A stretch of 30,542 bases of DNA, from contig CAJTRI010000011.1 of the NCBI GenBank assembly GCA_910578615.1, positions 1,324 to 31,865 on the forward strand, in the 5' to 3' direction. The notes under the pieces were generated by a model, which was not told the origin of the DNA, ran no database searches, and saw only the letters and a program-made list of their open reading frames with translations. Source of the DNA: an uncultured Duncaniella sp. (lineage in GTDB: Bacteria; Bacteroidota; Bacteroidia; Bacteroidales; Muribaculaceae). Of the stretch, positions 16,769-24,631 are shown one piece after another (within the stretch, counting starts at the first letter, position 1; every line of letters begins with the position of its first letter). Position numbers and translations under genes: made by a program.

Positions 16769-17710
16769 ATGACCAACGAAATCAAGTCGCCGCTGAGCGG
16801 CATCATCCCTCCCCTCGTAACACCCCTTCTCGGCAATGACACACTCGATGTCGCCAGCCTTGAAAACCTCATAGATCATCTTATCGCAGGAGGCGTGCAC
16901 GGCCTCTTCATCCTCGGCACGACAGGCGAGGAGCAGAGTCTCAGCTACCGTCTCCGCAAAGAGATGATCGCAGAGACATGCCGCATAAATGCCGGACGTC
17001 TTCCCGTCCTCGTGTGCATCACGGACACATCTCTTGTCGAGAGTGCCAATCTCGCAGCCGTAGCTGCCGACCACGGCGCATCGGCCGTGGTAAGCGCCGC
17101 TCCCTATTACTTCGCCCCCGGGCAGACCGAACTGGCAGAGTTCTATGAAGACCTCCTGCCCCATCTCCCCCTCCCTCTCTTCCTCTACAACATGCCCAGC
17201 CATGTAAAGGTCAATTTCTCCCCGGCCACCATCCGCAGGATAGCCGAGAACAGCAAGGTTATCGGATTCAAGGACAGTTCGGCCAACATCCCCTACTTCC
17301 AGTCCGTGATGTACGCAATGAAGCACCGTCCCGACTTCTCCATGCTGATGGGCCCGGAAGAGGTCACAGGAGAATGCGTCATGCTCGGAGCCAACGGCGG
17401 TATCAACGGCGGAGCCAACATGTTCCCCGAACTCTACGTGGCCATGTACAACGCCGCCCGCAATGGCGACCTCGCCGAGGTGCGCCGTCTCCAACAAATC
17501 ATCATGCAGATAAGCTCCACCATTTACAGCGTTGGCCAATATGGGTCAAGCTATCTCAAAGGCCTCAAATGCGCCTGTTCGCTTCTCGGAGTCATAAAAG
17601 ATGATTTTGTAGCCGCTCCGTTCCATAAATTCAACGAACCCGAGCGCCGTAAGATACGCGAAGCTCTTGACGCCCTGCCCATCCGTGACGGCAAAATCAT
17701 ACTAAAATAG
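16769..17710 (+). CDS. DapA/NanA-superfamily aldolase (2-keto-3-deoxy-acid or sialic-acid lyase type)
   Basis: This 313-residue class I aldolase has the dihydrodipicolinate synthase/N-acetylneuraminate lyase fold. It shows GIIPPLVTPL at the N-terminus, the GTTGEEQSLS loop, Tyr140 in FLYNMPSH, and the Schiff-base Lys168 in GFKDSS; the 28-residue Tyr-Lys spacing equals that in E. coli NanA and DapA. Family members cleave or form pyruvate adducts. A biosynthetic DapA role is unlikely because the gene lies in a catabolic operon between two transporters, so cleavage of a 2-keto-3-deoxy sugar acid, Kdo-like acid or sialic acid is the better guess. No NanE-type epimerase or sugar dehydrogenase accompanies it, which leaves the substrate open. 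Confidence 0.85.
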   Translation: MTNEIKSPLSGIIPPLVTPLLGNDTLDVASLENLIDHLIAGGVHGLFILGTTGEEQSLSYRLRKEMIAETCRINAGRLPVLVCITDTSLVESANLAAVAADHGASAVVSAAPYYFAPGQTELAEFYEDLLPHLPLPLFLYNMPSHVKVNFSPATIRRIAENSKVIGFKDSSANIPYFQSVMYAMKHRPDFSMLMGPEEVTGECVMLGANGGINGGANMFPELYVAMYNAARNGDLAEVRRLQQIIMQISSTIYSVGQYGSSYLKGLKCACSLLGVIKDDFVAAPFHKFNEPERRKIREALDALPIRDGKIILK

Positions 17711-17733
17711 ACTTTCACCCGTTAAGACGTATA

Positions 17734-17758
17734 GAGGGGCGCAGTCTCTGCGCCCCTC
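17734..17758 (+). other. perfect intercistronic hairpin between aldolase and second symporter genes
   Basis: GAGGGGCGCAG (17734-17744) pairs with CTGCGCCCCTC (17748-17758) over a TCT loop, starting 23 nt after the aldolase stop. No T-run follows on the plus strand, and no clear new promoter lies before 17808. It may partly terminate transcription or protect the 3' end of the upstream message. Confidence 0.6.
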
Positions 17759-17807
17759 AGTCACAATACGCCGAAACCTCTCCCCCAACCTTAAAATTCA
17801 AAAATCC

Positions 17808-19289
17808 ATGAATCTGATTGACCTTATTGTCTTCCTCGTCTTCACTGTCGGCACCATCCTGTTCGGCTACATGTTCGGCCGAAAGAAACAGAGCAGTGAC
17901 GAGTTTACCCGTGGAGGAGGCAAAGTGCCCGGATGGGTCGTAGGACTCTCCATCTTCGCATCCTTTTGTAGCTCCATATCGTTCCTCGGCTATTGCTCGT
18001 CTGCCTTTATGGGCAACTGGAACGCCTTTGTCTTCACACTATCCATACTTCCGGCCGGACTTCTGGCCATGAAATACTTCGTGCCTTTCTACCGCTCACT
18101 CGGCAGTATCAGCGCATACAGCTACTTCGAGAAACGTTTCGGCCGCTGGGCGCGCCTCTACGCATCCATCTTCTATCTCTTCACCCAGATATGCCGCTCA
18201 GGCGCCATACTCTTCCTCCTCGCCGTCCCGATGAACGTGCTCATGGGATGGAGTATTCCCCTCGTGGTCACAATCACAGGCCTCGGCATAATCTTTTACA
18301 GCCAGAAAGGCGGACTCAAATCAGTTATCTGGACTGAGGCCCTCCAAGGAGCCATCCTCATAGGAGGAGCCGTCATCTGCCTCATAGTTCTCCTCGCCGG
18401 AATGCCCGAAGGCCCGGGACAGGCCATAGATATATGTCTCGAAAACAACAAGTTCTCCCTCGGAAGTTTCGGAGGAAGCCTTGTGGAAAGCACATTTTGG
18501 GTATGCCTGATATACGGGGTGTTCACCAACCTCAACAACTTCGCCATAGACCAGAGCTATACCCAACGCTATTGCGCGGCCCCGACACTCTCCGAGGCCA
18601 GAAAGAGCGCCTTCTGGGGGTCTCTTCTCACCCTCCCGGTCAACCTTGTCCTATTCCTTATAGGCTCCTGTCTGTTTGCCTTCTACTACGTCAATCCCGG
18701 CTCCCTCCCGGAAGGGATAAAGAGTGACTATGTGTTCCCATACTTCATAATCCACGAAATGCCTGTCGGGCTTGTCGGACTTCTTATAGCCTCTATCTTC
18801 TGTGCCGGTATGAGCACCGTTGCAACAAGTGTCACATCGTCAGGAACCATAATCCTCACCGACTTCTACAATCATTTCTTCCCTGAGGCAAGTGACGGAC
18901 GCAAAGTAGTGGTTCTTCGTCTCGCGAGTGTCGCCATAGGAATCCTCGGCATAGGTGTGGCTCTGTGCTTCCTCCTTGTCAACAACGCACTCGAAGCCTG
19001 GTGGGCGCTCAGCTCCGTATGTTCCGGCGGAGTCCTCGGGATGTTCCTTCTGGCCTATCTCTGTCCCAAGGCCGGAAAAAGCCATGTCATACCGGGTGTC
19101 ATAATCGGAGTGGCATCGCTCATCCTCATCGCGCTCCAAACAAAACTCACCGACTGGCTTGGACTTCCTCCCTTCGTCCACATAAACCTCAGCATAGTCA
19201 CCTCCACGCTCCTCATATTCCTGACAGGGTTCCTGCTTGTTTCTGCACACGGACAAAAGAAAGACACCCCTGTCCTCGAAACCGAATGA
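17808..19289 (+). CDS. second SSS-family sodium:solute symporter
   Basis: This 493-residue protein with about thirteen helices belongs to a different SSS branch from the symporter at 15142. Marks are FGRKKQSSDEFTRGGGKVPGWVVGLSIFAS, split here as the conserved GGGKVPGW segment, then GGLKSVIWTEALQ, TNLNNFAIDQSYTQRY and SIFCAGMSTVATSVTSS. The RGGGKVPGW/IDQSYTQR form is common in bacterial SSS proteins linked to sialic acid, sugar-acid or vitamin uptake. It is the last gene of the plus-strand operon, 97 nt after the aldolase, and is followed by the terminator at 19314. A plausible job is uptake of the aldolase substrate, but this is inference from order only. Confidence 0.87.
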   Translation: MNLIDLIVFLVFTVGTILFGYMFGRKKQSSDEFTRGGGKVPGWVVGLSIFASFCSSISFLGYCSSAFMGNWNAFVFTLSILPAGLLAMKYFVPFYRSLGSISAYSYFEKRFGRWARLYASIFYLFTQICRSGAILFLLAVPMNVLMGWSIPLVVTITGLGIIFYSQKGGLKSVIWTEALQGAILIGGAVICLIVLLAGMPEGPGQAIDICLENNKFSLGSFGGSLVESTFWVCLIYGVFTNLNNFAIDQSYTQRYCAAPTLSEARKSAFWGSLLTLPVNLVLFLIGSCLFAFYYVNPGSLPEGIKSDYVFPYFIIHEMPVGLVGLLIASIFCAGMSTVATSVTSSGTIILTDFYNHFFPEASDGRKVVVLRLASVAIGILGIGVALCFLLVNNALEAWWALSSVCSGGVLGMFLLAYLCPKAGKSHVIPGVIIGVASLILIALQTKLTDWLGLPPFVHINLSIVTSTLLIFLTGFLLVSAHGQKKDTPVLETE

Positions 19290-19313
19290 CCGACCCAGAC
19301 AATCTAAATCATA

Positions 19314-19354
19314 AATCACCGCTGCATATCCACCCGGAAGACAGCGGTGATTTT
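19314..19354 (+). terminator. intrinsic terminator of the glycosidase/corrinoid operon
   Basis: AATCACCGCTG (19314-19324) pairs with CAGCGGTGATT (19342-19352) and the second arm runs into TTTT (19351-19354). It begins 25 nt after the second symporter stop. This sets the likely right boundary of the operon that begins at 7919. Confidence 0.8.
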
Positions 19355-19415
19355 GCCATAATGGAGCAAACGAATCATTCCTTTCCAGCCGTTAAGAAAA
19401 CTTTAAACATTAATG

Positions 19416-19447
19416 TTTGACAATTCTCCGACGGTTTTGTAACTTTG
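19416..19447 (+). promoter_or_regulatory. complete Bacteroidota promoter (TTTG - 20 nt - TAACTTTG)
   Basis: A -33 TTTG (19416-19419) and a -7 TAACTTTG (19440-19447) are separated by 20 nt, the best promoter in the window. The predicted leader to the ATG at 19482 is about 25-30 nt. It likely drives the four genes from 19482 to 24488. Confidence 0.8.
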
Positions 19448-19481
19448 CAGATTGAAATGCACTAAGTCAATATTACAAGTC

Positions 19482-20393
19482 ATGAAGAAACAGACCCAAC
19501 CGCTTCTCATCGCCGCCATAGCGCTTGCCGCCCTCCTGCTCATAGCCGTAGGATTCGGAGTCACACAGGTTGCCTCACTGAAATCACAAGTCGCCGAGGC
19601 TCAGCTCCAAAACGAAGAATTACGCCTTGACAACGAACAGCTCCAACTCTCCAACGAGTTTGACCTTCTGAATTCCGAGTTCCAGCAATACGAGGATCAG
19701 GCCCAGCGTCTGGCCAACGACACCATACTCGCAAAATACACCGCTGCCAAAGCCAAAGTGGAACAGCTCATGAACGAGTTGAAAAAAGAGAAGGTCAAAT
19801 CAGCCGCCCGCATCAAAGAACTACAAGGAGAGATATCCACTCTCAAAGGCCTCCTGCGCCACTATATAGCACAGATTGATTCCCTCAGCAAAGAAAATGC
19901 CGGACTAAAAGCCGAAAACTCAGAAATCAAGGCCCAGAACGAGCGCATGAACTCTCGTCTGCAAGAGGAAACCCGCAAGAACGAGAACCTAAGCGAGCGC
20001 ATGACACTTGCCGAAAAGCTCAACGTCACCGGCGTATCGCTCACACCCTTGAAAAAGAACGGCAAGACAGAGAAAAATGTAAAGAAGGCCAAACAGCTGA
20101 TGGTGAAATTCACCATCCCTCAGAACAACTCCACCCCGGTGGGCGAGAAGGTCATCTACATGAGGCTCATCTCTCCCGAAGGGCAGCTTCTCGGGGGCGC
20201 CGGATCATTCCCGTTCGAAGGGAAGAGCATCCCGTGCAGCGCTCGAAAGAGCATAGAGTATTCAGGAGACGAGATAGCAGGAATCACCATATACTGGGAT
20301 GTCAACACGGCACTCAATCCGGGAGACTACACAGTCGAACTATTCACTGACGGATACCGTCTCACATCCCGCCACTTCACCCTCAAAAAATAA
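19482..20393 (+). CDS. membrane-anchored coiled-coil protein, uncharacterised
   Basis: This 303-residue protein has a short N-terminal tail, one membrane helix (about residues 8-30, rich in Ala/Leu/Ile), and a long heptad-rich coiled coil to about residue 180 (QNEELRLDNEQLQLSNE and ENAGLKAENSEIKAQNERM are typical). A C-terminal beta-rich domain of about 110 residues follows, containing VIYMRLISPEGQLLGG and PGDYTVELFTDGYRL. The body probably projects into the periplasm. A TTG ten codons upstream is in frame, but the ATG at 19482 is better placed relative to the promoter. I do not recognise a named family. It is first in an apparent operon with MgtC-like, antiporter and pseudokinase genes, with 6 nt before the next start. 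Confidence 0.8.
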   Translation: MKKQTQPLLIAAIALAALLLIAVGFGVTQVASLKSQVAEAQLQNEELRLDNEQLQLSNEFDLLNSEFQQYEDQAQRLANDTILAKYTAAKAKVEQLMNELKKEKVKSAARIKELQGEISTLKGLLRHYIAQIDSLSKENAGLKAENSEIKAQNERMNSRLQEETRKNENLSERMTLAEKLNVTGVSLTPLKKNGKTEKNVKKAKQLMVKFTIPQNNSTPVGEKVIYMRLISPEGQLLGGAGSFPFEGKSIPCSARKSIEYSGDEIAGITIYWDVNTALNPGDYTVELFTDGYRLTSRHFTLKK

Positions 20394-20399
20394 TCCTTC

Positions 20400-21116
20400 G
20401 TGGATCAATTCTGGCAATCAGTATCGGCGGTTGACATAACGCCCGCCTCCGCCATATTCCGCATCATCCTCAGTCTCCTGCTCGGTTCGTGCATAGGCAT
20501 CGAACGCAAGCGCAAAGGACAGATGGCAGGATTGCGGACATTCTCCCTCATCTCCATGGGTGCCTGTATCGCCATGATGCTTTCCATATATGTCTGCCAG
20601 GAGACGGTAGGGCCTCTTCGAGGCGATCCTTCCAGAATAGCCGCCCAAGTGCTTTCGGGAATAGGTTTTCTCGGTGCCGGAGCCATCATACAGATGAAAG
20701 GCTCCGTACGCGGCCTCACTACCGCCGCCGGGATATGGATTATAGCCACAATAGGCATGTCGGTGGGATGCGGTCTCTACATGTTGTCTGCCGTATCGAC
20801 CGTTCTCGTACTATTCGTATTGACTCTTCTCGAAAAAATAGAACACCGTGTCAACGTCGGCAATGAGGCAAGAACCATCAGGCTAAAAGTCAAAGGCATC
20901 GTGAAATCTATCGAACCATACAAACATGTCCTCTCCAACTTCAACATACATCTGTCAAAGGTCTATGTGGAATATGACTATGACAAGGAAGAGACTCGAC
21001 TGAACCTTCTGGTACTGATCCACGAACCGGGTGACATGATAGATGTCTTCGACGCCCTGCACGATGTCATGCCGACAATCTCGATATCTCTTTCCAACCA
21101 GGCAGACCTCTCATAA
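20400..21116 (+). CDS. MgtC/SapB-family membrane protein
   Basis: This 238-residue protein has an N-terminal MgtC/SapB membrane domain of four to five helices with the family signatures GSCIGIERKRKGQMAGLRT and RIAAQVLSGIGFLGAGAI followed by GSVRGLTTAAGIW. A soluble C-terminal ACT-like region of about 85 residues follows. MgtC proteins in other bacteria are linked to Mg2+ limitation and to regulation of the F-type ATPase; members with this common form are often annotated only as magnesium-related. It uses a GTG start (20400-20402) just 6 nt after the coiled-coil gene stop, which implies translational coupling. It precedes a cation/proton antiporter, so the operon as a whole looks concerned with ion or membrane-potential homeostasis. 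Confidence 0.88.
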   Translation: MDQFWQSVSAVDITPASAIFRIILSLLLGSCIGIERKRKGQMAGLRTFSLISMGACIAMMLSIYVCQETVGPLRGDPSRIAAQVLSGIGFLGAGAIIQMKGSVRGLTTAAGIWIIATIGMSVGCGLYMLSAVSTVLVLFVLTLLEKIEHRVNVGNEARTIRLKVKGIVKSIEPYKHVLSNFNIHLSKVYVEYDYDKEETRLNLLVLIHEPGDMIDVFDALHDVMPTISISLSNQADLS

Positions 21117-21146
21117 ACCATTCCCTATATCCCATAACCATTCTTC

Positions 21147-23408
21147 ATGACGCTCAATCTGATACTTGCAAACGTTGCCGCAGCCTCAGGCGGGTCTTTC
21201 TCTGTGGAAGGGCTTATAAGCGACCTTGCCTTTATCCTCATTCTCGGTGCTGTGACCACCCTACTCTTCAAGTGGTTGAAACAGCCTGTCGTGCTCGGCT
21301 ACATCGTGGCCGGTTTTCTCGCAAGTCCCAATTTCACCTACCTGCCCTCTGTAACGACCGAAGCCAATATCGATTTCTGGGCACAGCTCGGAATAGTAGT
21401 ACTTCTTTTCTCTCTCGGACTGGAATTCAGCTTCAAAAAACTTCTAAGTGCCGGAGGCTCGGCTGTCGTGACAGCCCTTTTCATCGTTTGCGGGATGATG
21501 GCGGCAGGATTCGCGGCAGGCCATACCCTCGGCTTTTCAAATATCAACAGCCTCTTCCTCGGAGGAATGCTCTCTATGTCCTCCACCACCATCATAATAA
21601 AGGCCTTTACCGACCTCAATCTGCGCCACCGCAAATTCGCATCACTGGTATTTGCCGTCCTGATTGTCGAAGACCTTTTCGCAGTCCTTATGATGGTCAT
21701 ATTGTCTTCAATAGCGGTCAACAACAGCGTAGAGGGAGGTGAGATGCTTTACAGTGTCAGCAAACTCGCATTCTTCCTCATCATATGGTTTGTGGTCGGG
21801 GTGTTCGTCCTGCCATCCCTGCTAAACTCCCAACGCCGGTTTCTCAATTCCGAGACACTTCTCATCATCTCTATGGGACTATGTCTCGGGATGGCCGTAT
21901 TCTCCGTAGCCTGCGGTTTCTCACTTGCGCTCGGAGCATTCGTTATGGGATCCATCCTTGCCGGAACGAGCTTTGCAGAACGTATCGAAAAACTCACAAT
22001 GCCGGTAAAAGACCTTTTCGGCTCAGTGTTCTTCATCTCCGTAGGCATGATGGTCAACCCCTCTATAATTGCCGACTACTGGCTTCCCATACTGATTCTT
22101 TCAGGCGTGGTGATAGCCGGCATGATATTTTTCGGCACATTCGGAATGCTTCTCACCGGCCAGACCTTGCGGGTGGCAATCGAAAGCGGATTCTCACTGA
22201 CACAGATAGGAGAGTTTGCATTCATCATTGCCTCTCTCGGCATGAGTCTCGGCGTGCTCGAACCCCAGATATATCCCATAGTGGTGGCCGTATCGGTTGT
22301 AACCACTTTCACCACACCGTATTTCATTCGTATGGCCGACCCGGCCTACCGCTGGGTGGAGTCACACCTTCCTTCCCGCCTCCACTTCCTCATAGACCGA
22401 TATTCATCCACGGCAACAGCCGAACAAAGCGTTGCAAGCGAGCTTTGGCGTTCACTGCTCAAACGATATCTGTGGAGGGTGGTGCTGTATTCAATAGTCC
22501 TGATAGCCCTCTGCGTCATATCTCTCAACTTCATCCTGCCTATCCTGACAGATCTTTTTCCATCATGGGGACGGTTCTTCACACTCATAGTGTCACTTGC
22601 CGTGATGGCGCCGTTCCTTATGGCGCTCACCTATCCGGCCTCAAAACAGACCGAGCGCAACCGCCTAAGGGAATGCAACGCCCGTTTCGACGTGCCGTTG
22701 ATTATCATGACCGTGGTAAGACTTCTCATATCGATGTGTATAATCATCTACCTCATAAGCAGTCTTTACTCGATGGCTGTCGGGTGGACTCTCGGAGTGG
22801 CCTTCTTCTTCATACTCATAATGTCTTTCTCCCGTAATATAAAGAAACGCCTCACACGTATAGAGACCCGCTTCATGGACAATCTCAACGAACGCGAACT
22901 CAGACGAAGCGGGGCTAAGAACGCGCTTGTACCCACCATGCATCTCGCCTATATGACTGTGGGATATGACTGTCCCTTTGTGGGGGAACAACTTAAAAAC
23001 TCCGGCTTGCGCAGCCGCTACGGGGTCTCGGTATCATCTATACAGCGAGGCAACAACACTATAATGGTTCCGGGGGCTGACGCACGTATCTTTCCAGGCG
23101 ACATTCTCGGTATCATAGGCTCGGACGAGGAGATACAGACACTCCTGCCGGTAGTGGAAGCCTCGGATGACAACGACAACGCCACACCAAACGACGACAT
23201 ACGCCTGACAAGCATACGCCTCACCGACACATCGTCTATCATCGGGGAGACGCTCGTATCGTCAGGCCTGCGTGACAAATACGAATCACTGTTGGTGGCC
23301 GTCCAGATTGGCGATGATTACATCCAACCCACTCCTGGTAGAAAATTCCAACCCGGAGACGTCCTATGGCTCGTAGGCGATGTCAGACGTCTTGCCACTC
23401 TCTCATAA
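21147..23408 (+). CDS. CPA2-family cation:proton antiporter with two RCK_C domains (KefB/GerN-like)
   Basis: This 753-residue protein has a CPA2 Na+/H+ exchanger domain of about twelve helices in the first 390 residues. It shows LKQPVVLGYIVAGFLASP, ARLGIVVLLFSLGLEFSF in the form AQLGIVVLLFSLGLEF, SMSSTTIIIKAF and the ion-site region LVFAVLIVEDLFAVLMM. Further membrane segments lie at about 430-570. Two tandem RCK_C (TrkA-C) domains close the protein, with FPGDILGIIGSDEEI and QPGDVLWLVGDVRRL as matching ends. There is no nucleotide-binding RCK_N domain between membrane part and RCK_C, so gating through NAD(H) is not expected. It probably exchanges K+ or Na+ for H+ at the inner membrane. It starts 30 nt after the MgtC-like gene and ends 36 nt before the pseudokinase. 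Confidence 0.9.
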   Translation: MTLNLILANVAAASGGSFSVEGLISDLAFILILGAVTTLLFKWLKQPVVLGYIVAGFLASPNFTYLPSVTTEANIDFWAQLGIVVLLFSLGLEFSFKKLLSAGGSAVVTALFIVCGMMAAGFAAGHTLGFSNINSLFLGGMLSMSSTTIIIKAFTDLNLRHRKFASLVFAVLIVEDLFAVLMMVILSSIAVNNSVEGGEMLYSVSKLAFFLIIWFVVGVFVLPSLLNSQRRFLNSETLLIISMGLCLGMAVFSVACGFSLALGAFVMGSILAGTSFAERIEKLTMPVKDLFGSVFFISVGMMVNPSIIADYWLPILILSGVVIAGMIFFGTFGMLLTGQTLRVAIESGFSLTQIGEFAFIIASLGMSLGVLEPQIYPIVVAVSVVTTFTTPYFIRMADPAYRWVESHLPSRLHFLIDRYSSTATAEQSVASELWRSLLKRYLWRVVLYSIVLIALCVISLNFILPILTDLFPSWGRFFTLIVSLAVMAPFLMALTYPASKQTERNRLRECNARFDVPLIIMTVVRLLISMCIIIYLISSLYSMAVGWTLGVAFFFILIMSFSRNIKKRLTRIETRFMDNLNERELRRSGAKNALVPTMHLAYMTVGYDCPFVGEQLKNSGLRSRYGVSVSSIQRGNNTIMVPGADARIFPGDILGIIGSDEEIQTLLPVVEASDDNDNATPNDDIRLTSIRLTDTSSIIGETLVSSGLRDKYESLLVAVQIGDDYIQPTPGRKFQPGDVLWLVGDVRRLATLS

Positions 23409-23444
23409 ATACCCAACCCCTCCCACCTCACGTTTCACATAGTC

Positions 23445-24488
23445 ATGGAAAAAGATTTCTCACTCAAAGCCGGAGCAGTAGTAAAAGGTAAAAAAAACGA
23501 TTACAGGATTCTGACCTGCATACGTAGAGACGGCATGGGATATACCTATACTGCCGAACCATGTAACCGCAGGAAGGACACCCCGCGCAAAGTAGTGGTG
23601 AGAGAACATTTCATGCCACATTGCTCCGAACGTGATTATGACGGAGTGACAGTCATGACCAACCCGGATATTGCCCCGACGGTTGAAACCTGTCTCAATG
23701 CCTTCAAGAAAGCCTCGACCGACAGGGCTATAATCTCAGCCCAATGTCCGTCAATAATAAACGTCATCGACATATTCGATGCCAACGCCACATACTACTA
23801 TGTGGTGGAATTCCTTGACGGGATGACATTCGAGGAATATGTGCATCAGAAAGGGAGGTTATCCTGGGAAGAAACACGCGAACAGCTCTCCCCCATCCTT
23901 GATGCCGTAAAGACAATACACACTCTCCATGCGATGCACACCGAGATCAATCCGCGCCATATCAGGTTCGTGAGCCACAAAGGGCAGAGTATCCCGGTGC
24001 TTTTCAGTCTCTACGCCACACTCCACTTCAACGACGAGGGAAAACAGCTCTGGGCCATCCCCATCATGACATGTGAGACCGGCTATGCTCCCCCGGAGCA
24101 ATATCTCAGCATAGACCGTTTCTCGCCCCAGACGGATATATATTCCCTTGCGGCAACCATAGTCTTTGCCCTCTCCGGCCGCACACTTCCCGACTCGCGC
24201 GAGACAACCGAGGAAGTCATACGAAAAATTCTTCCGCCTACACTCCCCGAAACCACCGTGCAGGCCCTTCTCCACGCCCTGCATCCCGACATGGCTAACC
24301 GTACATCATCGATATCTGACTTCCGCGAGGAACTGCGCGAATTCTACGGAGGGAAAAAACGCGAACTCCCGGAAGAAGATCCCGACGAACGACCCGGACG
24401 CTGGCACGAGATGATATACCGCTACCGGCTTCCTATCGCCATAGTCTCAATTGCAGCAATAGCGGCTGTTTTTCTCTCCATTATATGA
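23445..24488 (+). CDS. membrane-anchored serine/threonine kinase-like protein, predicted pseudokinase
   Basis: This 347-residue protein has a eukaryote-like kinase fold (residues 15-300) and a single C-terminal membrane helix (about 328-347, PIAIVSIAAIAAVFLSII). Fold marks include a weak Gly loop RRDGMGYTYTAE, the hinge YYVVEFLDGMTFEEYV, GYAPPEQY of the activation segment and QTDIYSLAATIVFALSG. The catalytic parts are degenerate: the VAIK lysine is Arg53 (VVVRE), HRD is His165-Thr-Glu167, the following KPxN is NPRH, and the DFG position reads FSLYA. It is therefore unlikely to transfer phosphate in the ordinary way and may be a signalling scaffold or ligand sensor. It is last in the operon with the MgtC-like protein and the antiporter. 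No partner kinase, phosphatase or FHA protein is nearby. Confidence 0.85.
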   Translation: MEKDFSLKAGAVVKGKKNDYRILTCIRRDGMGYTYTAEPCNRRKDTPRKVVVREHFMPHCSERDYDGVTVMTNPDIAPTVETCLNAFKKASTDRAIISAQCPSIINVIDIFDANATYYYVVEFLDGMTFEEYVHQKGRLSWEETREQLSPILDAVKTIHTLHAMHTEINPRHIRFVSHKGQSIPVLFSLYATLHFNDEGKQLWAIPIMTCETGYAPPEQYLSIDRFSPQTDIYSLAATIVFALSGRTLPDSRETTEEVIRKILPPTLPETTVQALLHALHPDMANRTSSISDFREELREFYGGKKRELPEEDPDERPGRWHEMIYRYRLPIAIVSIAAIAAVFLSII

Positions 24489-24490
24489 CA

Positions 24491-24498
24491 TAATTTTG
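24491..24498 (+). promoter_or_regulatory. Bacteroidota -7 promoter box for the YtxH pair
   Basis: TAATTTTG matches TAnnTTTG and lies 2 nt after the pseudokinase stop. There is no good -33 box. The implied leader is about 125 nt, long for this window, and contains the hairpin at 24593-24609. Confidence 0.45.
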
Positions 24499-24592
24499 TC
24501 TTCTCCGAAAAAATTTCCTAATTTTATGGCATAAACCAAAAACATTTCCTCACTCCGAAGTGTTAAAAGTTCGTTACTATCTCTAACCCCGC

Positions 24593-24609
24593 ACCGGGTA
24601 TCGCCCGGT
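24593..24609 (+). other. leader hairpin upstream of the first YtxH gene
   Basis: ACCGGG (24593-24598) pairs with CCCGGT (24604-24609) over a 5-nt loop, 22 nt upstream of the ATG at 24632. A smaller CACT/AGTG hairpin lies at 24551-24562. There is no T-run after it. A role in translation or message stability is possible. Confidence 0.4.
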
Positions 24610-24631
24610 CGCCAAAAACACCCAACGAATT

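Noticed and set aside
16733..17539. Minus-strand open frame of 268 codons.
   Set aside because: It is antisense to the aldolase, which has the complete Tyr/Lys active site; the reverse frame resembles no family.
21785..22837. Plus-strand open frame of 350 codons inside the antiporter gene.
   Set aside because: It is an out-of-frame shadow of the CPA2 antiporter, rich in Arg/His/Pro as expected for a shifted frame, with no domain.
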